Source: Blastocatellia bacterium (GTDB lineage Bacteria > Acidobacteriota > Blastocatellia > UBA7656). Taken from it: a DNA stretch of 64,000 bases. The stretch covers positions 79,495 through 143,494 of the forward strand of contig DATENM010000061.1 of the NCBI GenBank assembly GCA_035275065.1. The letters are read 5' to 3'. The first letter of the stretch is position 1. Each line of letters opens with the position of its first letter. The notes under the pieces were generated by a model. The model ran no database searches. It saw only the letters and a list, made by a program, of their open reading frames with translations, and was not told the origin of the DNA. Below are positions 35,013 through 42,779 of the stretch, in pieces. The position numbers and the translations under genes are program-made.

Positions 35013-38000
35013 TTGGCTGGCACCCCCCTTGCTCTTGCACGGCATCGAGACATCTCTGCATCGCCTTTTGACCTCCACGCAGCATCGGCGATTTTGCGGT
35101 TTTCGCGATGGGTAGAGAGGCGATGGCAGAGCGTAAGTCGAGAGGGGGTTCGGACAAAAACCTTGCAAGCACGCAAGAACCAATCAGACGGCCTGCCGGG
35201 CGCGCCGCTGCCAAAGGGTGAGGCGAGCCGCCTTGCCCTGCTCAGAAAGCTGCGCATTGCCGACGAGTTCAAAGACCTCGTGCAACTGGCGGCAGAGCTA
35301 TGCGATGCGCCTATGGCCTGTCTCAGCCTGGTCGAAGCCGAGCGCGTGCAGTACGTCTCGACCGTCGGGCTGGAGATACCGCCGACCCCGCGCGACCAAT
35401 CCTTCTGCGCCTGGACAATTCTCAAGCCGCAACTGTTCATCGTCCCCGACGCGGCGAAAGATGTGCGCTTTGCCGACGCGCCCTACGTGGCGAACAATCC
35501 CGGCATCCGTTTTTATGCGGGCTTTCCGATCCTCACCGACAAGGATCAGGCCATCGGCGCGCTCGCCATCTTCGACCGCAAGCCGCGCCACCTGAGCGCC
35601 TCGCAAGCGGCGGCGCTGCGCTCGCTGGCCGCCGCCATCATCGCCAAATGCCAGCTCGCGCTCAAAGACTCGGAAATGGCGCGGCTGACGAAAGAGCGCA
35701 AGAAAGCGCTCGACGAGCTGACCGCCAGCCAGGAGCGTTACGCGCTGGTCACACGCAGCGCCAATGATGGCCTCTGGGACTGGAACCTCGCCACCAACGA
35801 GATGCAGTTCTGCGCCCGCTGGAAAGCCATGCTCGGCTACCGCGAAAACGAGATCGGCAACCGCCCGGACGAATGGCTCAAGCGCGTTCACCCGGACGAT
35901 GTCGAGTCGTTGCAGACCCACATCACCTCGCACCTGCTGCACGTGACGCCGCGCTTTCAAAGCGAGCACCGCTTGCGCAACCGCGATGGCAGTTACCGCT
36001 GGGTGCTGACGCGCGGGCTGGCGATCTGGGATGCGCGCCGCGCCGTCTATCGCATGGCCGGCTCGCTGACAGACATCACCGAGCAGAAGGAAGCCGAGCA
36101 GCGGCTTCTGCATAACGCTTTCCATGACGTGTTGACGGGATTGCCGAACCGCGCGCTCTTCATGGATCGCCTGACGCGTTCGCTGGAGCGCGCCAAGAAC
36201 AATGAAAACTATCTCTTCGCCGTCCTGTTTATCGACCTCGACCGCTTCAAGGTGGTCAATGACAGTCTCGGCCATCAGCTCGGCGATCAACTGCTGGTCG
36301 CTATCACCCGCCGGCTCGAAGCCTGTCTGCGCCCCGGCGATCTGGTGGCGCGCATGGGCGGCGACGAATTCGCCATCATTCTCGACCACCTCAAGCACGT
36401 CGACGATGCGACGCTGGCCGCCGAGCGCGTGCATAAGGAGATGAGCCAGCCGTTCAACCTCGACGGCCACGAAGTCTTCGCTTCCGTCAGCGTCGGCATC
36501 GCTCACAGCCTGACGCCTTACGATCAGGCGGAAGACTTTCTGCGCAACGCCGACACCGCCATGTACCGCGCCAAAGACCAGGGGCGCGGGCGCAGCGAGC
36601 TGTTCGACAAAGGCATGCACGCCAAGGCGGTGGCGCTGCTCGAACTGGAGACCGACTTGCGCCGCGCCATCCAGCGCGACGAGTTCAGCGTCTACTACCA
36701 GCCCATCGTGTCACTCGAAGACTGGCGCATCGCCGGGTTCGAGGCGCTGATCCGCTGGCAGCACCCGACGCAGGGCTTCATCCCGCCGGTGCAATTTATC
36801 CCTGTCGCCGAAGAGACCGGGTTGATCCTGCCCATCGGCGACTGGGTGATGCGGCAATCGTGCCGCCAGCTCCACGCCTGGCACCAGCAGTTCCCGATCA
36901 AGCCGCCGCTCACCGTCAGCGTCAACCTTTCCGGCAAGCAGTTCATGCAACCCGATCTCATCAAGCAGATCGAAGGCATCCTGGCCGAGACCGGCCTTGA
37001 AGCGTCGTGCTTGAAGATCGAGATCACCGAGAGCGCCATCATTGAAAACATCGATGCGGCGACCGAAATTCTGCGGCAGTTGAAATCGCTCGGCATCCGC
37101 ATCCTGCTCGACGACTTCGGCACGGGCTACTCGTCGCTGTCGTACCTGCACCGCTTCCCGATTGACACGCTGAAGATTGACCGCTCGTTCGTCACCCGCA
37201 TGCACATGCCGAAGAATGCCGAGATCGTCCGCACCATCGTCAGCCTTGCGGTCAACCTCGGCATGGACGTCATCGCCGAGGGCGTCGAATCGCGCGAGCA
37301 GGTGATTCAGCTTACCGGCCTCGGCTGCCAGTACGTGCAGGGCTATCTGCTGTCGAAGCCCGTGGACGCGCAATCCATGCGCGAGCTGATTCAGCAGACG
37401 CATCAGCAATCGCTCAACCAGTCGACAGCGCCGTTGACCGAAGACATCAGCGAGTCGGGCAAGCTCTCGAAGGCGCTGGCGGTCTTCCAGGGCACCAAGG
37501 AGTTGAGCCCCGTGGCGGGCACCGCCGAGGCGTTTAGCTTCGCCGAGTCCGAAGACAGCGGCCCGCGCGCCGTCGTCAAACAATTCGCCGAGGTCGTTCA
37601 TTCGGTCGCCTCGATCAACGAAGAGGCGCAGCGCGCTTATAGCGAATTCGGCAACAACAGCAAGGACAACAACCGCCGCCGCACCGAGCGCTTCAAGCTG
37701 GCCATGCCGACGCGGGTTACGGGCTACGACAACGACAAAAACAAGTGGGACGAGATGACGCAGACCATCAACGTCAGCCGCACCGGCGTGCGCTTGCGTT
37801 TGCGCCGCCGCATGCAACAGGGCAACGTCGTCCACCTGATGCTGCCGCTGCCGGTTAAGCTGCGCAGTCACGGTTACTCGGATTCGACCTACAAAGTCTA
37901 CGCGCTGGTCCGGCGGGTCGAGCCGGTCAAGGGCGGCGGTCAGATATTAGGTCTGGAGTTTCTGGGAGAGGAGCCGCCGAGCGGCTTTCTCGACCGACCG

Positions 38001-38327
38001 TGGGCGGTCTTCAATCTGAAGAACTGGAAGGGCGCCGAGCGTCGCCGCGAGAAGCGCATCGAGAAGCCGGAGATCGTGCGCATCGAATATCTCAGCGAAG
38101 AGATGCGCGCGGTCGGCGACGACACGGTCTTGACCGAAAACTACAGCCGCGGCGGCATGCGCGTGCGCTTGCAGGAGACGCCGCCGGAATTCTTCATCAT
38201 CCGCGTTTATGGGCCGGGCAACGCCGAGCCGCGCATCGCCGTTGTGCGCAACCGCTACCTCGGCCCGGACAACTGCGAGCGCCTCTGCCTGAGCTACGTT
38301 GATCCGCACACGACGATGGGCGAATGA
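35013..38327 (+). CDS. GAF-PAS-GGDEF-EAL protein with two C-terminal PilZ domains
   Basis: Up to 1104 residues, cytoplasmic, no membrane helix. Order: GAF (about 75-215), PAS (about 235-365, ending DITEQKEAEQRL), GGDEF (about 370-535; intact RMGGDEFAI at about 446), EAL (about 545-795; FEALIRW at about 574, DDFGTGYSSLSYL), a linker, PilZ 1 (RRRTER at about 887, NVSRTG) and PilZ 2 (RRREKR at about 1009, NYSRGG). Both PilZ domains keep the RxxxR-type and (D/N)xSxxG c-di-GMP-binding motifs. The protein could thus make, break and sense c-di-GMP in one chain. The start is unclear: 35013 is a TTG without a ribosome site. An ATG at 35122 in another frame encodes a plausible N-terminus that stops at the GAF boundary, so a frameshift near 35220 is possible. 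The stop is followed by a heptad hairpin. Confidence 0.9.
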   Translation: MAGTPLALARHRDISASPFDLHAASAILRFSRWVERRWQSVSREGVRTKTLQARKNQSDGLPGAPLPKGEASRLALLRKLRIADEFKDLVQLAAELCDAPMACLSLVEAERVQYVSTVGLEIPPTPRDQSFCAWTILKPQLFIVPDAAKDVRFADAPYVANNPGIRFYAGFPILTDKDQAIGALAIFDRKPRHLSASQAAALRSLAAAIIAKCQLALKDSEMARLTKERKKALDELTASQERYALVTRSANDGLWDWNLATNEMQFCARWKAMLGYRENEIGNRPDEWLKRVHPDDVESLQTHITSHLLHVTPRFQSEHRLRNRDGSYRWVLTRGLAIWDARRAVYRMAGSLTDITEQKEAEQRLLHNAFHDVLTGLPNRALFMDRLTRSLERAKNNENYLFAVLFIDLDRFKVVNDSLGHQLGDQLLVAITRRLEACLRPGDLVARMGGDEFAIILDHLKHVDDATLAAERVHKEMSQPFNLDGHEVFASVSVGIAHSLTPYDQAEDFLRNADTAMYRAKDQGRGRSELFDKGMHAKAVALLELETDLRRAIQRDEFSVYYQPIVSLEDWRIAGFEALIRWQHPTQGFIPPVQFIPVAEETGLILPIGDWVMRQSCRQLHAWHQQFPIKPPLTVSVNLSGKQFMQPDLIKQIEGILAETGLEASCLKIEITESAIIENIDAATEILRQLKSLGIRILLDDFGTGYSSLSYLHRFPIDTLKIDRSFVTRMHMPKNAEIVRTIVSLAVNLGMDVIAEGVESREQVIQLTGLGCQYVQGYLLSKPVDAQSMRELIQQTHQQSLNQSTAPLTEDISESGKLSKALAVFQGTKELSPVAGTAEAFSFAESEDSGPRAVVKQFAEVVHSVASINEEAQRAYSEFGNNSKDNNRRRTERFKLAMPTRVTGYDNDKNKWDEMTQTINVSRTGVRLRLRRRMQQGNVVHLMLPLPVKLRSHGYSDSTYKVYALVRRVEPVKGGGQILGLEFLGEEPPSGFLDRPWAVFNLKNWKGAERRREKRIEKPEIVRIEYLSEEMRAVGDDTVLTENYSRGGMRVRLQETPPEFFIIRVYGPGNAEPRIAVVRNRYLGPDNCERLCLSYVDPHTTMGE

Positions 38328-38330
38328 GCC

Positions 38331-38396
38331 GATTTTGGATTTTGGATTGAGGGAACCGGCGCGAACGCTCACTCTTTCAATCCAAAATCCAAAATC
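38331..38396. repeat. Heptad-word hairpin, word TTTTGGA
   Basis: A perfect 19-bp stem, 38331-38349 (GATTTTGGATTTTGGATTG) with 38378-38396, around a 28-nt centre. It starts 4 nt after the stop of the GGDEF/EAL gene and lies between two convergent genes, so it can also act as a terminator. Confidence 0.9.
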
Positions 38397-38431
38397 GCCG
38401 GCGCGTAGCGCCAAGCCATGAAAATCTAAAA

Positions 38432-39115
38432 TCATTGCTCCTTCTGCCCGATGGCCTCTTTCATATACTTCACAAATTCGCTTTCCGGCTGCGCGCCGAC
38501 AAACTCGACCGTGTCGTTAATGACGATCTTGGGGACGCCGCGCACCTGATAGCGCCGCGCCATATCGGGAAACTCCATCGCTTCGATGACGTCGGCGGTG
38601 ACGTGCGAGCTTTCGACTGCCATCTCGTGGGCCAACCTGGCCGCTGCCGGGCAGTAGGGTCAGGTCGGCGTCGTGAAGACTTTAATATTGATGTCTTCGG
38701 TGAGCGAGCCGAGAAAGCTGCGGGTCGCCTCGGAAAGCTCGGTCGCGCCCTTCGACGCATCGATGATGTCGGCAATCAGCGCCGAAAACTCATAGCCCGA
38801 CGGGATGCCGAAGAAGCGCACCCGGCCGCGCGCCGCGCCTTTCAAGACAAACGCCGGCACGCGGTCAATCCCATAAGCGGCGGCCTCGTCGCGCGCCGCT
38901 TGCAAGTCGTGAACGGTGAGCGTCAGTTGATCCGACAGCGCCGCGACTTCGGCAAGCAGAGCTTCGGTGTCCTTGCAGGTTTCGCACGGCTGGAGACGAG
39001 GAACGATGATGGGCGATTCGCGCTCGGTGAATAGCACCATCTCGACGTCGCCCGCCAGATGCGCCTCGAAATGCTGGCGGATGGTCTGCTGATCTTTGTC
39101 CGCGATGAATGTCAT
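38432..39115 (-). CDS. Probable selenoprotein: PDO-type disulfide oxidoreductase with UxxC (in-frame TGA)
   Basis: Two-thioredoxin-fold protein of the protein disulfide oxidoreductase (PDO/glutaredoxin-like) family, 227 residues if the TGA at 38660-38662 is read as Sec152. Fold 1 has CETC (about residue 50) and the cis-Pro loop RVPAFV. Fold 2 reads IKVFTTPT-TGA-PYCPAARLAHEMA, then GVPKIVIND. Known PDOs have TPTCPYCP here, so TGA sits exactly at the nucleophilic Cys. The frame stays open and family-like for 75 codons to the normal stop. Just 3' of the TGA the mRNA can form GGCC-AGGUU-GGCC over a UGCC/GGCA lower stem, as in bacterial SECIS hairpins. ATG 39115 has GGAGG 4 nt upstream. No selA, selB or selC is in this window. 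A nonsense mutation cannot be fully excluded. Confidence 0.82.
38618..38653 (-). promoter_or_regulatory. SECIS-like hairpin directly after the in-frame TGA
   Basis: On the minus strand: lower stem UGCC (38653-38650) with GGCA (38621-38618), upper stem GGCC (38642-38639) with GGCC (38633-38630), apical loop AGGUU (38638-38634). The first loop G is 23 nt after the TGA. The E. coli fdhF SECIS has loop AGGUCU at nearly the same distance. Confidence 0.65.
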
Positions 39116-39127
39116 GGCCCCTCCTTC

Positions 39128-39260
39128 GATCAATGATGAGCGATCAATGATAGACGGTGAGCTGAAGGGAAGGAGGCAGCCGGATCATCGATAGACAATC
39201 CCCCGCCTTCAGCCCACATTCATCATTACCGCATTCATCATTTCTCACTTCTCATTCTGT
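39128..39260. repeat. Heptad-word inverted repeat, word (A)ATGATG/ATTCATC
   Basis: Left arm about 39128-39155 (GATCAATGATGAGCGATCAA...), right arm about 39218-39260 (CATTCATCATTACCGCATTC...), imperfect. The core reverse complement (GGGCTGAAGG...GGATTGTC...TCCGGCTGCCTCC) aligns with the core of the element at 58480-58586. It lies just upstream of the selenoprotein ribosome site. Confidence 0.7.
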
Positions 39261-39391
39261 GCCGCGGGTCGGGGCGCGTCAACCGCGGCGGCGGTTGAAA
39301 AAATCTCGATGCGGCTGAAACCTTTTCGAAAACCCTGCCACTCACTCGGCGTGACCATTAAAACCGATTCTTTGATGAGGAGTGTAATCAG

Positions 39392-40138
39392 ATGACCAGA
39401 CGATTCTTCCAGCTTGCAATCGCTTCAGCGATGCTCAGCCTGATATTTGCCGCGAGTGCGGCGGCGCAAGATTTTCAAAAAACCTACAAGCTCGGCTCGG
39501 GCGGCCAGATTCATATCGGCAACGTTTCGGGCGACGTCACGGTGACCGGCTATGACGGCGACACAGTTATCGTCAAAGGCTTCAAGGAAGGCGCCGACCG
39601 CGACCGCCTCGATTTCGAAGACCTGAGCAGCGAAGGCCGCGTCGAAGTCCGCGCCCACTACCCGAAACGTTGCGACTGCGAAGCGAGCATCCGTTTCGAA
39701 GTGCAGGTGCCGCGCGCCGTCAAGTACGACTTTGACCGCATCTCGTCGGTGAGCGGCAATGTCAAAGTCAGCCAGGTGAGCGGGCGCGTTCACGCCACCT
39801 CGGTCAGCGGCGAAGTCACGGTTCGGGGCGTGAGCGGCTCGGTCACCGCCAAGTCGGTCAGCGGCGATGTCGAAGTCGACATCAATCGCCTCGATGGCGC
39901 CAGCGAGGACATGAAGTTTTCGTCCGTGAGCGGCAACGTCAATGTGCGGATGCCATCAGAGATTGACGCCGATGTGGATATGTCGAGCCTGAGCGGCGGC
40001 ATCCACACAGACTTCCCCATCGAAGTGACCAAAGAGCGTTTCGGCCCGCGCACCAGCGCCCGCGGCAAGCTCGGCAATGGCTCGCGCCGACTGCAACTGT
40101 CGAGCGTTTCGGGCAGCCTGAGCCTACGCCGCAGCTAA
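39392..40138 (+). CDS. DUF4097 adhesin-like exported protein
   Basis: 248-residue exported protein with the DUF4097 (putative adhesin) fold. The signal peptide is about residues 1-25 (ASAMLSLIFAASAAAQ). The rest is a repetitive right-handed beta-helix-like series with the recurring xVSGxVxVxxVSG pattern (IGNVSGDVTVTGYDG, ISSVSGNVKVSQVSG, SVSGEVTVRGVSGSVTAKSV, SVSGSLSLRRS). A Cys pair in KRCDCEAS is present. The role is unknown; it probably sits in the periplasm or on the surface. GAGGAG lies 9 nt before the ATG. A heptad repeat element lies about 80 nt after the stop. Confidence 0.87.
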   Translation: MTRRFFQLAIASAMLSLIFAASAAAQDFQKTYKLGSGGQIHIGNVSGDVTVTGYDGDTVIVKGFKEGADRDRLDFEDLSSEGRVEVRAHYPKRCDCEASIRFEVQVPRAVKYDFDRISSVSGNVKVSQVSGRVHATSVSGEVTVRGVSGSVTAKSVSGDVEVDINRLDGASEDMKFSSVSGNVNVRMPSEIDADVDMSSLSGGIHTDFPIEVTKERFGPRTSARGKLGNGSRRLQLSSVSGSLSLRRS

Positions 40139-40220
40139 TCCCCTTTGATTTCTTGAAGCCGATGGGTTGCAGCGCACATCCCGCCTGATGCTGCGTCTGC
40201 AACCCGTCAGCGATCCCTCT

Positions 40221-40373
40221 GCGGCTGTGCCGCAAGGCAAAAGGCAAAAGGCAAAGGGCAAAAGGTCGGCAGGGGATTTAATAGGTAGGATTGGGCGCTT
40301 TCACAGATCGCCTTTACCTACCTATTGATCCGGCTCCGCCACTTTTGCCCTTTGCCTTTTGCCTTTTGCCTTC
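40221..40373. repeat. Heptad-word inverted repeat element, copy 2 (word AGGCAAA)
   Basis: GCGGCTGTGCCGCAAGGC edge (40221-40238), AGGCAAA heptads to about 40265, core GTCGGCAGGGGATTTAATAG ... GATCCGGCTCCGCCAC, then a heptad arm TTTTGCC to about 40373. An inner stem AATAGGTAGG with CCTACCTATT is also present. Same element as 1-139 in the opposite orientation; the centres differ between AATA and GATCCGG. Confidence 0.9.
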
Positions 40374-40493
40374 TGACCGCAGGTCAGCGGTTCGCCTTCC
40401 TTGACAAGCCGCGATTAGGGCCGTTATGTTGTTTCTTGCTCTACCGACGGCGCAGCGCGCCATGCATGCGTCACTCTCAGGAGGCTTAACGTT

Positions 40494-41288
40494 TTGGCAA
40501 AGACAGGCAGGAAAAAAGGCCGCATCGCGGTGAAGGATCTGAAGCAGGGTCACGACCCGATGATCCGGTTTTATGAGCGCACGCAGGATTGGTTGCAGGA
40601 TCGTGGTCGCCCGATTGTTATCGCCATCGGCGCGATTATCGGCGTCGTTGCGCTTTACTTTCTCATCACCTACTTCTTCCAGTTCCGCCAGGCGCGCGCC
40701 GAGAGCGCCTTTGCCGCCGCCTTCGAAAAATATAACGCCCAGGTGCAAGACCCGACGCAGCCGGCCACCTCTGTGCCGACCACCAAGACTTACACCGACG
40801 AAGCGAGCAAGTGGCAAGAGACCGCCGCCGCCTTCGAGCAACTGTCCAACGATTATTCCAGTTATTATGGCGCCATTGGCCATTACTATGCGGGGGTGGC
40901 ATACCTGCACCTGCCGGATAGCCGCGAGAAGGGGCTGAGCCTGTTGCGCCAGGTCGCCGACCGCAACGACGAGCGCGCCTCGGACCTCGCCCGCCTGGCG
41001 CTGGCCGAAGACGCCGCGGCCCAGGGCAACGCCGACGAAGCCATCGGCCTCTACGAGAAACTGCTCAACTCGACGACCGTCTTGAAGCCGGCTGTGCAGT
41101 TGGCGCTCGGCAAGCTGTACGATAAGAAAGGCGACAAGCAGAAGGCCGCCGATTATTTCTTTGAATCCGCGAAAGCCGACCGCACGACCGGCGCCGGCAC
41201 CGACGCCGAGAAGCGCCTGGCCGCTGTCGCCCCGGAGCGCGTCAAAGACCTGCCGCCGTCAATTTCAAATCCAAACTTCCAGCCGTAA
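40494..41288 (+). CDS. Membrane-anchored TPR protein (YfgM/TPR_21-like)
   Basis: 264-residue protein with a short basic cytoplasmic tail, one membrane helix (about residues 40-62, PIVIAIGAIIGVVALYFLIT) and a periplasmic helical region with TPR-like repeats (AIGHYYAGVAYLHLPDSREK; ALGKLYDKKGDKQKAADYFF). This is the layout of YfgM-type proteins, which in E. coli work with the PpiD/Sec translocon; here that role is an inference from fold only. The start is TTG 40494 with AGGAGG 9 nt upstream. It begins 120 nt after a heptad element and its stop is 2 nt before another heptad hairpin. Confidence 0.82.
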   Translation: MAKTGRKKGRIAVKDLKQGHDPMIRFYERTQDWLQDRGRPIVIAIGAIIGVVALYFLITYFFQFRQARAESAFAAAFEKYNAQVQDPTQPATSVPTTKTYTDEASKWQETAAAFEQLSNDYSSYYGAIGHYYAGVAYLHLPDSREKGLSLLRQVADRNDERASDLARLALAEDAAAQGNADEAIGLYEKLLNSTTVLKPAVQLALGKLYDKKGDKQKAADYFFESAKADRTTGAGTDAEKRLAAVAPERVKDLPPSISNPNFQP

Positions 41289-41290
41289 GC

Positions 41291-41367
41291 CAGTTGCCGG
41301 TTGCCGGTTGTCAGTTGTCGGCAGGCAAGCTCTGCCGGCTCAACTGACAACCGGCAACCGGCAACTG
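41291..41367. repeat. Heptad-word hairpin, word GTTGCCG/GTTGTCA
   Basis: A perfect 27-bp stem, 41291-41317 with 41341-41367. The centre itself pairs (CGGCAG with CTGCCG). The 3' arm ends about 10 nt before the ATG of the DUF457 gene, so it replaces the usual ribosome-site region. Confidence 0.93.
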
Positions 41368-41377
41368 ACAAGTGCTT

Positions 41378-42484
41378 ATGGAGAACTTCGCCCACACTCT
41401 GCTCGGTCTATCATTCGCCAAGGCCGGGCTGGAGCGCGCCACGCCGCTTGGGACCACGGCGCTGGTCGTCGCGTCGAACCTGCCGGACATTGACGTGCTG
41501 CCGCGCAGCCTGCTTGGCGGCACCTCGGCTTACCTCGAATACCACCGCGGCTTCACTCACTCGTTTGTCGGCCTGGCGCTGCTGGCGTTGATCATCACCC
41601 TGCTGCTCACCTGGATAGACCGGCGCTTCCGTCTGCGGCGCGACCATCGCCACCGTCCCATGCGCCCGTTCAGGCTCTTCTGGCTCACGTATGCGGGCGG
41701 CCTCGGCCACACCTTCATGGATTTCACCAACAACTATGGCGTGCGCCCGCTGCTGCCGTTCAGCCGCCGCTGGTTCTATGGTGACGTCGTCTTTGTCATT
41801 GACCCTTGGATATGGCTGATTCTCGGCTCGGCGGTCTTCTGGCTGACGACGACCAGTCGAGGCCGCGCGCTCGTCTGGCTATTGATCGGCGTCGTGTCGT
41901 CGCTGATTATGGCGCTGGCGCTGCAACAGGGCGCACAGGGCATGGGGGCTTTGCCGGGAGTTGTGAGACTGGTCTGGTTCGCCGGTCTCGGCGTCGTCGT
42001 GATCGGGGGATTGAGGGGATGGGGGCGGCAGGGCGAGCGCCTGGCGCGTTATTCACTGCTCGTCCTGGCGCTTTATTATGGCGGCATGTGGATGGCGCAT
42101 CAATCGGCGCTCAAACGCGCCGGCGACCCGCCGCCAACGGAAGAGGTGCGCAAGCTGGCCGCATGGCCGACGCCGGCAAACCCGGCAATCTGGCAAGCCG
42201 CCGCCAGCGGCGATGAAGCGGCCTTTGTGCGCGCCATTCATCTGCGCGATCACGATGGCGACTGGCTCAAACAGCCGGCGCTCGATGCCCGTTTCATCGA
42301 AGCGTTGCGGCAATCGCGCGACGGTCAGGTCTTTTTAGACTTCGCCCGCTTCTACGCGGCGGAGGTCGAAGAAAGTAGCGAAGGCTATACCATCACCCTG
42401 CGCGATTTGCGTTTTGATCTGCGGCTGCGCGCCCAGCTCGACCACGACCTGAATGTGCTGACCACGGAAACGCGCTGGTTCTGA
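41378..42484 (+). CDS. DUF457/YdjM-type membrane metal-dependent hydrolase
   Basis: 368-residue polytopic membrane protein of the LexA-binding, inner membrane-associated hydrolase family (DUF457, YdjM-like). Family motifs: the N-terminal MENFAHTLLGLSFAKAG with a conserved His, ASNLPDIDVLPR, YHRGFTHSFVG (His-containing) and GLGHTFMDFTNNYGVRPLLP. Several membrane helices follow (LLALIITLLLTW; LVWLLIGVVSSLIMALAL; LVWFAGLGVVVIGGL), then a soluble C-terminal domain of about 130 residues. Biochemical function is poorly known. ATG 41378 is preferred over GTG 41372; neither has a ribosome site because a 27-bp hairpin ends just upstream. Confidence 0.82.
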   Translation: MENFAHTLLGLSFAKAGLERATPLGTTALVVASNLPDIDVLPRSLLGGTSAYLEYHRGFTHSFVGLALLALIITLLLTWIDRRFRLRRDHRHRPMRPFRLFWLTYAGGLGHTFMDFTNNYGVRPLLPFSRRWFYGDVVFVIDPWIWLILGSAVFWLTTTSRGRALVWLLIGVVSSLIMALALQQGAQGMGALPGVVRLVWFAGLGVVVIGGLRGWGRQGERLARYSLLVLALYYGGMWMAHQSALKRAGDPPPTEEVRKLAAWPTPANPAIWQAAASGDEAAFVRAIHLRDHDGDWLKQPALDARFIEALRQSRDGQVFLDFARFYAAEVEESSEGYTITLRDLRFDLRLRAQLDHDLNVLTTETRWF

Positions 42485-42489
42485 AAGGG

Positions 42490-42557
42490 CGATGCGGCGA
42501 CGCGGTGAGTGATTCAGCCTGTCTCAAATTCGTCTCTGGTTCCTATTCGCCGCGTCC
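42490..42557. repeat. Degenerate octad-word inverted repeat
   Basis: Left GATGCGGCGACGCGGTGAG (42491-42509) and right TATTCGCCGCGTCCCCAG (42544-42561) are imperfect complements using the same GACGCGGCG word as the element at 63831-63935. It lies just after the DUF457 gene. Confidence 0.5.
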
Positions 42558-42594
42558 CCAGGGCCATTCAGTTCTGCAAAAAGGGATGAGGAAC

Positions 42595-42669
42595 AAACAC
42601 AGAGGCACAGAGGCACGGAGGCACGGAGTCTTCTCTGTGTCCCTTCCGTGCCTCTGTGCCTCTGTGTTT
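42595..42669. repeat. Octad-word hairpin, word CAGAGGCA/CGGAGGCA
   Basis: A perfect 24-bp stem, 42595-42618 with 42646-42669. The left arm continues with further CGGAGGCA octads to 42628 that have no partner. Period is 8 nt instead of 7. Confidence 0.92.
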
Positions 42670-42703
42670 AATTCATCTTAATGAATGTCGAGAACTGATT
42701 GCC

Positions 42704-42771
42704 CCTGGCGTCCCCGTGTCGCCGTGTCGCCTTTTCCCTTTTTCCCTTTGCCTTTTGCCTTTACAATGATT
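42704..42771. repeat. One-armed composite word tract
   Basis: GTCCCCGTGTCGCCGTGTCG octads (as at 63894-63913) run straight into TTTTCCC/TTTGCCT heptads (as at 1-139 and 40221-40373). No complementary left arm is present nearby. It ends about 9 nt before the next gene. Confidence 0.7.
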
Positions 42772-42779
42772 TCTGCCTG

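Noticed and set aside
38432..38635. Separate short gene for the C-terminal half of the PDO protein
   Set aside because: It would start at a TTG inside the thioredoxin fold after the PYC motif with no ribosome site; the frame is continuous with the upstream half across the TGA.
39279..39302. TCAACCGC-GGCG-GCGGTTGA hairpin followed by A's as a terminator
   Set aside because: It is in the divergent region with no gene transcribed into it from the left, and the run is A on the plus strand; on the minus strand the T-run precedes the stem.
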